From Planctomycetota bacterium (lineage in GTDB: Bacteria; Planctomycetota; Planctomycetia; Planctomycetales; Planctomycetaceae): a DNA stretch of 64,000 nucleotides. The position numbers and the translations under genes were made by a program. This document shows, piece by piece, positions 1-9,020 of the stretch (its first letter is position 1; each line of letters opens with the position of its first letter). The notes under the pieces were generated by a model, which made no database searches, was not told where the DNA came from, and saw only the letters and a program-made list of their open reading frames with translations. The stretch covers positions 62,001 to 126,000 of the forward strand of contig QQVO01000006.1 in assembly GCA_003388505.1 (NCBI GenBank). Direction: 5' to 3'.

Positions 1-82
1 GGTGGGAAGCAAGTCTGCTTTGGAATCGGCGGCTGTCGGCTGATTGCGGTGTGCATCACTGTTGAACTGGGATTCATTCGCT

Positions 83-1174
83 TCACTCCAACTGCGCGTG
101 GTTTCTCCTGAGAACCGCGCGAAACACGCCGGTGGCAAGCGTAATCACGGTGAGCGGAACGACGAACCCGAGCATCGCCGTACCGAACGTGCGGGTCCAT
201 TCGGATGCTGTTGCCGACAGGATGAGATAGCCAATGTACGCAACGTAATAGGCAACAAACACACCGCCTTCCCAGCGCGCGATCACGTGTCCAGTGAAGA
301 ATATCGGCAGGCAGGCAACGGCGGCGGCGATCATCACGGGAAAGTCGAGTCGAAACGCCGTCTCGGAAACCGCCACGCCGTCTGCCGCGAGGAGGCTGCA
401 CGTTCCGACAACGCCCATCATGTTGAACAGGTTGCTGCCAATGACATTGGCCACGGCGATATCCCGCTCACCGCGGAGCGCCGCCGTGATCGAAGTCGCC
501 ACCTCGGGGAGCGACGTTCCCGCAGCGACGATCGTCAAGCCGATGACCAATTCGGAGACGCCCAAATAGCGTGCCATCGTGATCGCCGACTCGACAAACC
601 AGTGAGAGCCGAGGATCAGGCAGCCGAGGCCGGCGATTATGAAGCTTCCGTTCCGCAGCGCCTGCCCAGTCATTCCGGTCTGCGGGTCGACTCGGAACGC
701 GGCTTGAACTTCGCTCGAAATTCCCGCTGGTACTTTTCGGCCCTTGTTGACAACCCACACGGTGTAGATCAACAGTCCCGCTGTGAGGAATGCCCCATCG
801 AGTCGGCCGAGGCGACCGTCGATCGAAAACCCCATCAGTACGATCGAAAGGGCAACCATCAGAGGCACGTCTGCTTGCAGAATCTGCTGCGAAACCCGGA
901 GCGGGATAATCACCGCAGAGATTCCAAGGATCACCAACACGTTGAAGATATTGCTGCCAATGACGTTCGCGAGGGCGACATCAGGCTGTCCGGCAAGCGT
1001 CGACTGGACGCTGACGACGAATTCCGGCGCACTGGTGCCGTACGCCACGACCGTCAGACCGACGACCAAGGGGGACAACCCGAGGGTGACCGCCAATCGG
1101 GACGCTCCCCGGACCAGCAGTTCAGCTCCGATGAAGAGAGCCGCCAGTCCAAAAATCAGAAGCACAAGAACCAT
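83..1174 (-). CDS. Calcium/sodium antiporter, CaCA family (YrbG-like)
   Basis: Inner-membrane cation:Ca2+ exchanger of 363 residues, a normal length for the bacterial YrbG-type branch. Two homologous halves are visible. Each has the alpha-repeat signature: AYGTSAPEFVVSV followed by GSNIFNVLVILG in the first, and AAGTSLPEVATSI followed by GSNLFNMMGVVG in the second. The conserved acidic residue of each GTS-x-PE motif would bind Ca2+. About ten hydrophobic segments span the chain. The ATG start is preceded by a weak purine stretch. It lies 72 bp downstream of the small TPR gene on the same strand, so the two may be co-transcribed. The family assignment is firm; the ion preference is inferred from the family. 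Confidence 0.93.
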   Translation of the reverse strand: MVLVLLIFGLAALFIGAELLVRGASRLAVTLGLSPLVVGLTVVAYGTSAPEFVVSVQSTLAGQPDVALANVIGSNIFNVLVILGISAVIIPLRVSQQILQADVPLMVALSIVLMGFSIDGRLGRLDGAFLTAGLLIYTVWVVNKGRKVPAGISSEVQAAFRVDPQTGMTGQALRNGSFIIAGLGCLILGSHWFVESAITMARYLGVSELVIGLTIVAAGTSLPEVATSITAALRGERDIAVANVIGSNLFNMMGVVGTCSLLAADGVAVSETAFRLDFPVMIAAAVACLPIFFTGHVIARWEGGVFVAYYVAYIGYLILSATASEWTRTFGTAMLGFVVPLTVITLATGVFRAVLRRNHAQLE

Positions 1175-1246
1175 CTCAGTCTTCGAGCTTGTGGTCGTTC
1201 GAATGAAATCGCCACTGCCGGGGAGTGCCCGGGCGGATTCGATGAG

Positions 1247-1816
1247 TCAGGCAGCTTCGCGCAAAGGTGGAGTTTCGGGAGTCGTGGTGTCAGGTCGCAT
1301 CGACGGATCTTCGACTTCGCCGGGGGCGTAGTCGATCTGAACCGGAACGGAGGGTTCCAGGCCGAGTTTCCAAGCCATCCAGTGATGCCATGAAAGGCCG
1401 GCGACCCACTCCTCCAGCGTTCTCTTCAGACGGATGACAGATGGATGATCGCGTTCGGAGACTTCCCGGAGGACGTCAAGGCATCCGGCGGGATGGTTCG
1501 TGAGAAGGAGAATCGTGGCGAAATTCGTGCGGTAGATGACCGGCAAGTCCGGCTTCATCCACATGCAGCCGGGAGCCAGGACCAGCGACCGGAACAGCCG
1601 CAATGCATCATCGAGCCTCGTCAGTCGCATCAGACAGACGCCGCGGGCGTTAACAAACGCGGGGGAATTCAGGTTCGATCGGTCAAGCAACGCCAGTGCC
1701 TGTGCCGGCTGGCCTTCGCTGAGGAGTTGAGCAACTTTGTGCAACAAGCCATCTGACTTCGAGTCTTGACGGTCAACGGGCGACGGGGAGACCTTGTGCG
1801 AATCACGTGGTTTCAT
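1247..1816 (-). CDS. Small tetratricopeptide-like protein, function unknown
   Basis: A 189-residue soluble protein. The middle part looks like degenerate TPR helices (AQLLSEGQPAQALALLDRS, then DALRLFRSLV and a third helical pair). It has no signal peptide. The chain ends in a polar, Pro/Thr-rich tail. The open frame extends about 43 codons further upstream, but the ATG chosen here (MKPRDSHK) has an AAGG about 10 bases before it, and the upstream part looks non-coding. It precedes the antiporter gene on the same strand. Role unknown; TPR-like folds usually mediate protein contacts. Confidence 0.7.
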   Translation of the reverse strand: MKPRDSHKVSPSPVDRQDSKSDGLLHKVAQLLSEGQPAQALALLDRSNLNSPAFVNARGVCLMRLTRLDDALRLFRSLVLAPGCMWMKPDLPVIYRTNFATILLLTNHPAGCLDVLREVSERDHPSVIRLKRTLEEWVAGLSWHHWMAWKLGLEPSVPVQIDYAPGEVEDPSMRPDTTTPETPPLREAA

Positions 1817-2600
1817 AGTGACATCTACCTTAGAAAATGGGGCCGTCAGCACGACCTCATGTGGCTGGAGAGAATGCCGGGCCAACACACACTGAGCACG
1901 GCTGAAACAAAGCAGCGAACCACACAACCGCGAGCGGCTCTTCACGAGTTGCTCACAGCTCCGTCAGCCGCTTCATGATCGCAGATGGAAAGCAAGAGCG
2001 ACCTGGGAGCGTGTGCTGGCGCGTGCACCGGAAGAGAGGCACCGCCGGTCACCAATAATCGTCGGACTCGACCTCGCTGCCGTCGGGTGACCTGGATTGG
2101 AAAGAAAATGGGTCGGGTGAAACGGCTTCGCGGGACCCGGGTCAAAGCCCATTGACTTGCTGAGGCATCCAATTCTCGCGGCTTCGCCCGAAGCGTCCGA
2201 TGGTGCCTGCGAAATTGATTCACCACGGCTGTTGTCGGGCCAAAGTACACCTACGTCGCGGGACGCGAATGTCGATAAGCCGAGCAGGGCGACGTAGAGC
2301 AGTCGCCCAACAACGCACACGATGCTCAACTGGGCTCCCATCCGCGCAGCACTCGAACGGAAGTCATCGGCAGCGTGACGTCGGGAGCGTAAACGACGCC
2401 ATCGCGGCAACAGCGGCAATCGAAGAAAGTGACGCAGGTAGAGCACTGCTGTGCCATTACGCCAGGAGCCGAAGACTGATTTCACCTCCACGCCGGTGTG
2501 GATGAGAGGTCGTCGTTCCAACTCCCCGACCAGATTCTTGCAACAACGTTGTGTTCGTCAAGTGGATGAAAACGCGATGGCGAGGACCAAGGCAAAGTCG
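1817..2600. other. Intergenic stretch of 784 bp with no convincing gene
   Basis: This lies between the 5' end of the small TPR gene and the 3' end of the large PSCyt gene, both on the minus strand. Open frames here are short and Arg/Ser-rich on both strands, as expected for non-coding high-GC DNA. I see no strong hairpin, RNA gene or promoter. It must contain the promoter of the TPR gene. Confidence 0.5.
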
Positions 2601-5600
2601 TCAGTCGACGAAGAGGAATTCGTTTGAGCAGAGCAGGACCTGGGCGAGTTGTTCGAGGGGGGTGAGTCGCTGGACGTCGTTGGGGGAGAAATCGGCCTTT
2701 GAGTTCCAGACGACGGGCTCCGAATCGGCTCCGGCTGCGGTGATTGTGGCTTCCCAGCGGTATTGGTCGCTGTTGAGGACGTCGCCGATGTCGACGAGGA
2801 AGTCGATTGTTTCGCCGGGGGCGACGTTGAGCCATTCGACGTTCAGGTCGGCCGACTGTTGATGGACGGTCGCGGAGGCCAAGAGGCCCGCGCGGGAACT
2901 GATGACGAACGCGCGGATGCCGTCTCCGGGGGGGGCTTCGTGGACGAGATGCGAGGAGATGGTGACCGTCATCGGGCGGGGGGCGGTCCAGCGGCGGATG
3001 CAGGCGTGTGCGCGATCGTTGCCCGGGTGTCCGCCGGCGGCGGTCAACTGGACCCAGCCGAGCGCGGGATCGGGCCAAGCCGGTCCGCCCTGCCACGCCT
3101 GGCCGGTGAAATGGGGCAGCGGGGTGAACTCCGGCACTCGCTGGTCGTCTTCCGCGTACAGGCCGTAACCGTAGCTCCAGTCGGCGGCCGTGGCGATTCG
3201 CGGTTTCGCATCAGCCGGTTGGGAGGCGTGCAGAAACTCGATCGCCCACTGCCGCTCTTCGTGAGTCGGTTCTCGCTGGTAGGCGGAACGGAACAGAGTG
3301 CGGATCGCGTCGGGTGCGGATGATTCGTCCGGGATCTGGGCGGCTGCGGCGCGGGCGCGATCGAGCATCAGCGGATCGTTCATGACGAAGAGCGCCTGCT
3401 GGGGGACGATCGTTTCGTTGCGCTGCGGGATGTGCAGGTCGGGATTGGCGAAGTCGAACATCCGCAGCGTGCTGGGCAGGAATTGTCGGTCGATAAGGCC
3501 GTAGAGCGTGCGGCGGGTGGGGAACGGGGCTTTGAACAATTCGCTCGGTTTTCCGCCGACGGATCGATCGAGCTGTCCCGAGGCGGCGAGCAGTGAATCG
3601 CGAAATTCCTCGAAGGAGAGCCGCCGCGGGTTCATCCGCCACAGGAGTCGGTTGTCCGGGTCGATGTCCTTCGCCCGGGCGGCGGTGGGATTTGTGGAAG
3701 CGAACGACGACTGTCGAAACGTCGAAGAGAGGACGATCCAGCGGTGGAGTTGCTTGAGGCTCCAGCCTTCCTCGATGAAGCGGGCGGCGAGCCAATCGAG
3801 CAGCGTGGGATGCGAGGGAGTCTCCGCGCGGGCGCCGAAGTCGCTGGGTGTGTCGACGAGGCCGGTTCCGAAGTGGTGCGTCCAGACGCGGTTGACGATG
3901 ACGCGGGCGGTGAGCGGATTGGACGGATCGATGATGGCCTGCGCCAGTTCCAGTCGGCCGCTGCCGTGTTCAAACGGCGTGCGTTCTTCTCCGGCGATGA
4001 CGGAGAGCATCTGCCGCGGCACGTCGTCTCCCGGAGTGGTGGGGTTGCCGCGGCGGAAGATGACGGGTTCCGAGGGGACGTCCCGGTCGGCCAGGGTGAG
4101 GGCGAAGGGCACTTCGAGCGGGGAGTTGATGATCCAGCGGTCGACTTCGCCTTGCAGGTTCCAGATTTCGGTGCAGGTGGCGGAGTCGAAATCGTCTTCG
4201 GTATGCACGATGGGCTCGTTGGGAACGACGCAGGGTGCGCCGGGGCCGTAGAGCACTCGCCGCAACTGTTCTGCGGCCGGTTCGTCGAGTTGCGTGGGAG
4301 GTTCTTCGCCGGCTGCGGCCGCCGCTTCAAGTTGCGACTTCCATTGGGCGTTGATGCGAGCGAAGAGCGCTGCATAGCGGTCGACGACTTCGGCGAACGA
4401 GTTCGGCGGAGTCGTGAATTCCGCGGCGACGAGCGGATTGGTTTGCTCCGTCGCGGATTGAAGGTTCCGGGTGACGTCGGCTGCCTGGGCGGCGAACGAT
4501 TCTTCAGGGATATCGCGGTAGGCGTGCCACGCGGCGAAGATCGGATCGTTCGTGCGCCGGGCGTCTCTCAGGTAGGCCTGCCAGCGACGGACGAAGGCGG
4601 GGAGAATGTCGGACTTTTCGAGAACCTGGTCAAACCCCTGGGGGGGGTATTCGTGCAGTTCGAGTTGGGCGCGGAGGTAGTCTCCGACCCGCTCGCGAAC
4701 CCGGTCGGACCATTCCGCGCGGGCGGCGGCGAGGCGAGTCTGGAGCGCTTCGCGGCGCTTGGCCAGTTCGCTTTCAAACGCTTCGTCGCCGCTCGGTTCG
4801 GGTTCGAGCCGGACGTACTCTTCGCGGCTGCTGTCGAAGACGCCGTAGAGGGAATAGTAGTCGGCGGTGGGAATCGGATCGTATTTGTGGTCGTGGCACC
4901 GCGCGCAGGCGACGGAGAGTCCCATTGTTCCGCGCGTGACGACGTCGATGCGGTCGTCGATGATGTCGCGTTCCACGCCGAGGAACCGCCGGCCGACCGT
5001 GAGGAATCCCATTGCGGCGAGGTCGGTGAGTCGTCGATCTTCCACCTGGTCGGCGGCGATCTGCAGGAGGAGGAAGCGGTCGTAGGGCATGTCGTCGTTG
5101 AGCGCGTTGACGACCCAGTCTCTGTAGGTCCAGGCGTGGACCCAGAAGCGCTCCTCGCGGGCGTAGACGTAGCCTTTGGTGTCGGAGTAGCGGGCGACGT
5201 CGAGCCAGTGCCGCGCCCATTGCTCGCCGTAGTGGGGGGAATCGAGCAGCCGTTCGACGAGTTGCTCGTAGGCGTGCGGGTCGTCGGTGGAGACGAATGC
5301 GTCGACATCTTCGGGGGTGGGAGGCAGGCCGGTCAGTGAGTAGGTCAAACGCCGGATCAATGTTCGCCGATCGGCCTCGGGGGAGTGCGCGAGTCCGGCT
5401 TCCTGCAGGCGGGCCAGTACGAATGCGTCGACCGGTGTGCGGACCCATTGGTCATCCGCGGTGGGCGGCAGGTCCGGCTTGACGACCGGCTGAAACGCCC
5501 AGTGGCCCGCGCCTTTGTCTGCGGTGGAAGAGGAGATCTGTGCAGACGATTCCGGCCAGTAGGCGTTCAGTTCGACCCAGCGACTGAGGGCTGCGATCTG

Positions 5601-5963
5601 GGCTTTGCTGAGGGGTTCGTCGGGCGGCATCTCGAGGTCGCCTTCGCGGCGGACTGCTTTGAGCAGGAGGCTCTCATCGGGTTTTCCGGGAACGAGGGCC
5701 GGTCCGGCGTCGCCTCCGTTGAGGATTGCTTCGCGCGAGTCGAGCCTGAGTCCGTTCGACTGCTCCTGTTCGCCGTGGCATTCGACACACCGCTCGGCGA
5801 GGACGGGGCGGATTTCGGTTTCGAAGAATCGCTCCAGTTCGTCATCGTCCGCGGCGGCGGGCGAGGCGGACGGCGATGCAACGAGAATGAGGAGGCACGC
5901 CTGGCCGGCCAGGAGGACGTTTCGCATGGCGCGCTGGGTGAACAATCCGTGGCTCATCGACAT
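2601..5963 (-). CDS. PSCyt protein: cytochrome c-like, DUF1549 and DUF1553 domains, with an extra beta-type insert
   Basis: A very large secreted protein of 1120 residues with an N-terminal signal segment (hydrophobic stretch near residues 15-37). A haem-binding motif CVECH lies at about 59-63, followed by an MPP motif, as in planctomycete cytochrome-like domains. DUF1549 follows (DAFVLARLQEAGL to the DDMPYDRFLL region), with a second CxxCH motif in CARCHDHKYDP. DUF1553 follows (NPLTARVIVNRVW, DFGARAETPSHP). Between DUF1553 and the usual C-terminal LAQVLLCSNEFLFVD there are about 150 extra residues rich in Trp, Gly and beta-type pattern, absent from the related protein at 43408-46002. Two ATGs (5963, 5957) are possible behind GGGAG. 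Family members usually pair with DUF1501 proteins; none is adjacent here. The biochemical role is not established. Confidence 0.9.
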   Translation of the reverse strand: MSMSHGLFTQRAMRNVLLAGQACLLILVASPSASPAAADDDELERFFETEIRPVLAERCVECHGEQEQSNGLRLDSREAILNGGDAGPALVPGKPDESLLLKAVRREGDLEMPPDEPLSKAQIAALSRWVELNAYWPESSAQISSSTADKGAGHWAFQPVVKPDLPPTADDQWVRTPVDAFVLARLQEAGLAHSPEADRRTLIRRLTYSLTGLPPTPEDVDAFVSTDDPHAYEQLVERLLDSPHYGEQWARHWLDVARYSDTKGYVYAREERFWVHAWTYRDWVVNALNDDMPYDRFLLLQIAADQVEDRRLTDLAAMGFLTVGRRFLGVERDIIDDRIDVVTRGTMGLSVACARCHDHKYDPIPTADYYSLYGVFDSSREEYVRLEPEPSGDEAFESELAKRREALQTRLAAARAEWSDRVRERVGDYLRAQLELHEYPPQGFDQVLEKSDILPAFVRRWQAYLRDARRTNDPIFAAWHAYRDIPEESFAAQAADVTRNLQSATEQTNPLVAAEFTTPPNSFAEVVDRYAALFARINAQWKSQLEAAAAAGEEPPTQLDEPAAEQLRRVLYGPGAPCVVPNEPIVHTEDDFDSATCTEIWNLQGEVDRWIINSPLEVPFALTLADRDVPSEPVIFRRGNPTTPGDDVPRQMLSVIAGEERTPFEHGSGRLELAQAIIDPSNPLTARVIVNRVWTHHFGTGLVDTPSDFGARAETPSHPTLLDWLAARFIEEGWSLKQLHRWIVLSSTFRQSSFASTNPTAARAKDIDPDNRLLWRMNPRRLSFEEFRDSLLAASGQLDRSVGGKPSELFKAPFPTRRTLYGLIDRQFLPSTLRMFDFANPDLHIPQRNETIVPQQALFVMNDPLMLDRARAAAAQIPDESSAPDAIRTLFRSAYQREPTHEERQWAIEFLHASQPADAKPRIATAADWSYGYGLYAEDDQRVPEFTPLPHFTGQAWQGGPAWPDPALGWVQLTAAGGHPGNDRAHACIRRWTAPRPMTVTISSHLVHEAPPGDGIRAFVISSRAGLLASATVHQQSADLNVEWLNVAPGETIDFLVDIGDVLNSDQYRWEATITAAGADSEPVVWNSKADFSPNDVQRLTPLEQLAQVLLCSNEFLFVD

Positions 5964-6349
5964 TCCGCTCCCGAGGGATGCTGGGGATGTGCATTTTCCG
6001 TTTCGAGGCCCGATGTTCCATTTTGTGCGACGGGGGGTCGGTTTTCCAACCATGCTCTCCGTACTCGGCGTCTGCATGCGTTTTCCACGGTCAAGTCGGG
6101 TCCGTTTTGGAGCGGTTTGAAATTCGCGCGTGTGTTCCACCGCGGACCCTACGTTTGTGAAAACAGTGAATCTGGCGGGGCCTTTGCGCCGATACCGGTT
6201 GTAACGGTTGTGCGGCCGGTGGAGGACCGGCGTGCGCGAGCCGGGCAGGGTCCGCTGTGCGGACCGATGTGCGGTGATTGAATATTGCGGGGCGGTCCGC
6301 GCAGCGGACCCTGCGTTTTGCTGTCAGTCGACCAGGACACGGACGTCTT
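5964..6349. other. Divergent intergenic region with hairpin repeats
   Basis: This lies between the PSCyt gene (minus) and the TolC-like gene (plus), so it should hold both promoters. Between 6141 and 6315 the word GCGGACCCT(A/G)CG recurs, and there are two short palindromes: GGTCCGC-tgt-GCGGACC (6249-6265) and GGTCCGC-gca-GCGGACC (6294-6310). They resemble the REP-like hairpins found elsewhere in this window. Confidence 0.55.
6141..6315. repeat. REP-like palindrome cluster (GGTCCGC/GCGGACC)
   Basis: Two 7-bp perfect inverted repeats with 3-base loops lie at 6249-6265 and 6294-6310, and a half copy ending in CTACG lies near 6141-6153. The copy at 6294 ends in CTGCG, one change from the CTAC that follows other hairpins in this window. 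It lies in front of the TolC-like gene and could form RNA hairpins in its leader. Confidence 0.5.
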
Positions 6350-8710
6350 ATGCTTCCGGCGAAATGGCGCAAAATCTGCCGACAGGCGGTGTGGGGAGCG
6401 ATGGTTTCGGCCGTCGCCGGATGCGCGTTTGAGCAGCCCAAGATCCACTACTTCGGCAAAGGCGATCATCGCTACTACCGCAATTACGCCACCGAGATCG
6501 AATACCCGGTGGTGGCGACGGAGACCGCGCCCGAGCTGGCGGCCTCCGCGCCGCCGCACACGATCCGCGACCTCGAGCGGTGCGAGATCCGCGAGTTGCT
6601 GCTGGCCGAGGCGGTCCACACGGCGCTGATCAACAGCGAGATCATCCGCCGCAACGCCGACTTCCTCTCGCCGGGCAACTCGCTGCTGGTCTCGCCCGAG
6701 TCGGCGCCGAGCGTGTTCGATCCGGCGATTCAGGAATCGGGCGTGCTGTTCGGGAACCGGGGGGTGGAAGCGGCGCTGTCGGACTTCGACGCGCAGCTCA
6801 CGACACAGATGATCTGGGGGCGGGAGGAGACGCTGCAGAACAACCCGTTCTTCGGCGGCGGCGTGGGGGGCGGCGGCGCGCTGGTCAACGACACGGCGAT
6901 GTACCAGTCCTCGCTGTCGAAGTCCTTTGCCAACGGCGGCACGGTGCAGTTCAACCACAACGTGGACTATCTCTGGTCGAGCGCCTTCAGCGGTCCGGCT
7001 TCGCTGTTCAACTCGGTCTACACCGGCAATATCGAAGTCCTTTACCAGCAGCCGCTGCTGGCGGGGGCCGGCACCGAGTTCACCCGCACGGCGGGGCCGA
7101 TCGCGCGGAGCTTCGGCGGGATCACGGGCGTTTCGCAGGGGGTGCTGATCGCCCGCATCAACAACGACATCGAGATCGCCGCCTTTGAACGCAGCGTGCA
7201 GAACCTGGTGCTCGACGTGGAGAACGCGTACTGGGACCTCTACCTCGCCTATCGCACCTACGACACGGCGGTCGAAGCGCGGGACTCCGCCCTGGAGACC
7301 TGGCGGCTGACCGAAAAGCAGGCGGGCGAAGTGCTGATCCCGGCCGACGAAGCGCAGGCCCGCGGCGCCCTGCACGCGGCGGAAGCGGCCGCCCAGACCG
7401 CCCTCTCCAACATCTACACGGCCGAGACCCGGCTCCGCAGATTGATGGCGGTCGAGGTCAACGACAATACGATCTTCCGCCCGGCCTCGACCCCGGTCAC
7501 CGCCGAACTGATCCCCGACTGGTACAGCGACCTCACCCAGGCGCTCACCCACCGGGTCGACCTGCGGCAGCAGAAGTGGCGGATCAAGAGCCTCGACCTG
7601 CAGCTCAAGGCGGCCAGGAGCCTCACGCAGCCGCGACTCGACTTCCTCGCCGGCTACCGCGTCAATGCGTTCGGCGACAACCTCATCGACTATGACGGCC
7701 CCTCGATCAACAGCTACGCCCAGACGCTGACGGCCAACAACCACACCGGCTGGAACCTGGGCTTTCAGATGAACTGGCCGATCGGGTTCCGCTCGGCGCA
7801 TGCGCAGGTCCGCAGTTACGAGTTGCGGCTGCTCAAGGCGCAGGAGGCGCTCGCCCAGCAGGAACTGGAGATCGGCCACGAACTGGCCGCCTCGTACCAG
7901 GAACTGGCCCGCGCGTTCGCCACGTTGCAGTCGAACCGGCTGCGGTATGAGGCGACGCGGGAGAACGTCCGCGGCCTCGAACCGCGGGTGCTGACGGAGG
8001 ACAACGTCGACGTCATCCTCCGCGCCTACCAGCGGCGGGCGGAGGCCGAGCAGGCCTACTATGCGAGCCTGGTCGATTACAACAAGGCGCTGGCCGACCT
8101 GCAGTACCGCAAAGGGACGGCGCTGGCCTACAACAACGTGCACCTGATGGAGGGCCCGTGGGTTCCCGAAGCGTACGACGACGCCGATCGGCACGGCCGG
8201 GCGCGGGCCTACGCACACCCCGCGAAACATGTCGACGACGCGCCGGAACCGTTTGTGTCCGACGCACCGGTGGGCCGGGTGACGTTCACCTCGGAAGCAG
8301 CGGTGAACGGCGGCAACGGCGCGATTGTCCCGGTCCCCGACGCCCCCCCACCAGCGCCTCCCGCCGAATTCGACGACGGCTCAGACGTCGTCCCTCCGCC
8401 ACCCCCGGCGACTGAAGACCCATTCCCGGTCAAGCCCGGCAGCGCAGCCGTTCCATTCCCGGCCACACCCCGCCCGTTCCCCGCCGAACCTGGCAGCGCG
8501 GCGGTTCCGCCGATGGCCCCGGCCGAGCCGGTCCAGCCGGCCGCCTGGCGGCCGTTTCGTGAGCCGGGCGCGGACTCTCAGCCGCCCCGCACCGACAACC
8601 CGACCGCCAGCCGCAACATCGGCAACCAACTCCAGATGCCGACCCGCACCTCGCCCCCGGAGCGGCCCACCGAGAGAGTCTACGAACTGTTCGACCGGCT
8701 GCCGGAATAA
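6350..8710 (+). CDS. TolC-family outer-membrane efflux lipoprotein with a long proline-rich tail
   Basis: 786 residues. The start chosen gives a lipoprotein leader ending in SAVAGC, with the lipidated Cys at about residue 25. The middle contains the two repeats of the outer membrane efflux (OEP/TolC) family: long helical segments such as the VQNLVLDVENAYWDLYLAY region and RAYQRRAEAEQAYYASLVDY. The C-terminal 150 or so residues are low-complexity Pro/Ala/Val and look disordered. The protein is much longer than usual TolC (430-500 residues). No membrane-fusion or inner-membrane pump gene is adjacent, so the partner is unknown. The frame is open further upstream, but only with a TTG and no leader. 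Confidence 0.88.
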   Translation: MLPAKWRKICRQAVWGAMVSAVAGCAFEQPKIHYFGKGDHRYYRNYATEIEYPVVATETAPELAASAPPHTIRDLERCEIRELLLAEAVHTALINSEIIRRNADFLSPGNSLLVSPESAPSVFDPAIQESGVLFGNRGVEAALSDFDAQLTTQMIWGREETLQNNPFFGGGVGGGGALVNDTAMYQSSLSKSFANGGTVQFNHNVDYLWSSAFSGPASLFNSVYTGNIEVLYQQPLLAGAGTEFTRTAGPIARSFGGITGVSQGVLIARINNDIEIAAFERSVQNLVLDVENAYWDLYLAYRTYDTAVEARDSALETWRLTEKQAGEVLIPADEAQARGALHAAEAAAQTALSNIYTAETRLRRLMAVEVNDNTIFRPASTPVTAELIPDWYSDLTQALTHRVDLRQQKWRIKSLDLQLKAARSLTQPRLDFLAGYRVNAFGDNLIDYDGPSINSYAQTLTANNHTGWNLGFQMNWPIGFRSAHAQVRSYELRLLKAQEALAQQELEIGHELAASYQELARAFATLQSNRLRYEATRENVRGLEPRVLTEDNVDVILRAYQRRAEAEQAYYASLVDYNKALADLQYRKGTALAYNNVHLMEGPWVPEAYDDADRHGRARAYAHPAKHVDDAPEPFVSDAPVGRVTFTSEAAVNGGNGAIVPVPDAPPPAPPAEFDDGSDVVPPPPPATEDPFPVKPGSAAVPFPATPRPFPAEPGSAAVPPMAPAEPVQPAAWRPFREPGADSQPPRTDNPTASRNIGNQLQMPTRTSPPERPTERVYELFDRLPE

Positions 8711-9020
8711 TTGGCACCACGGAGTCACGGAGGAGGAGTTTTCCATGAGCTTGCGCTCACGGTTACATGCTTGCGCGGCTTCGTCGCTCAGTTCTGGTTT
8801 GCCTCCGGTTGGGTTGTGGGCGAGGGCGGCGACGCCAGAACCGCTGTGGTTCAATGAAGTAGGCTCTAACGGTGGAGAGTTTCGCGTCGAGCGCAGACTT
8901 GGCGTGCGACAGACTCCACGTCGTGGACATCCGACTCGGCGGAGCGAGTCGGTTACATTGGTTGCGGCCGGAGGCTGGCGCTGAGTTCTCTGTGGTGCAA
9001 TGCTTGATGAATACTCCGCT
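8711..9020. repeat. Composite intergenic repeat (modules A and B), 310 bp, no gene
   Basis: This gap is almost wholly repetitive. Module A (about 8738-8820) starts with a hairpin around GAGCTTGCGCTCACGG and shares the words ACATGC, GCGCGGCTTCG and GGTTGGGTTGTG with copies at 21388 and about 51630. Module B (about 8919-8998) contains CCGACTCG-gcggag-CGAGTCGG at 8931-8952 followed by TTAC, then CATTGGTTGCGGCCGGAGGC. The outer ends GGCACCACGGAGTCACGG (8712-8729) and CTCTGTGGTGCA (8988-8999) are imperfect inverted repeats of each other. Confidence 0.7.

Noticed and set aside
44-1393. Long open frame (449 codons) on the plus strand opposite the antiporter
   Set aside because: Arg/His/Glu-rich low-quality translation antisense to a clear CaCA antiporter; typical high-GC shadow.
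1973-2521. 182-codon minus-strand frame in the gap before the PSCyt gene
   Set aside because: Arg/Ser/Pro-rich and without start signal; composition as expected from non-coding GC-rich DNA.
3744-5339. 531-codon frame on the plus strand opposite the PSCyt gene
   Set aside because: Gly/Val/Phe-rich translation without motifs; the opposite strand encodes DUF1549/DUF1553 with conserved motifs.
6149-8230. 693-codon minus-strand frame over the TolC-like gene
   Set aside because: Arg/Val/Gln-rich with no motif; the plus-strand gene has a lipobox and OEP repeats.
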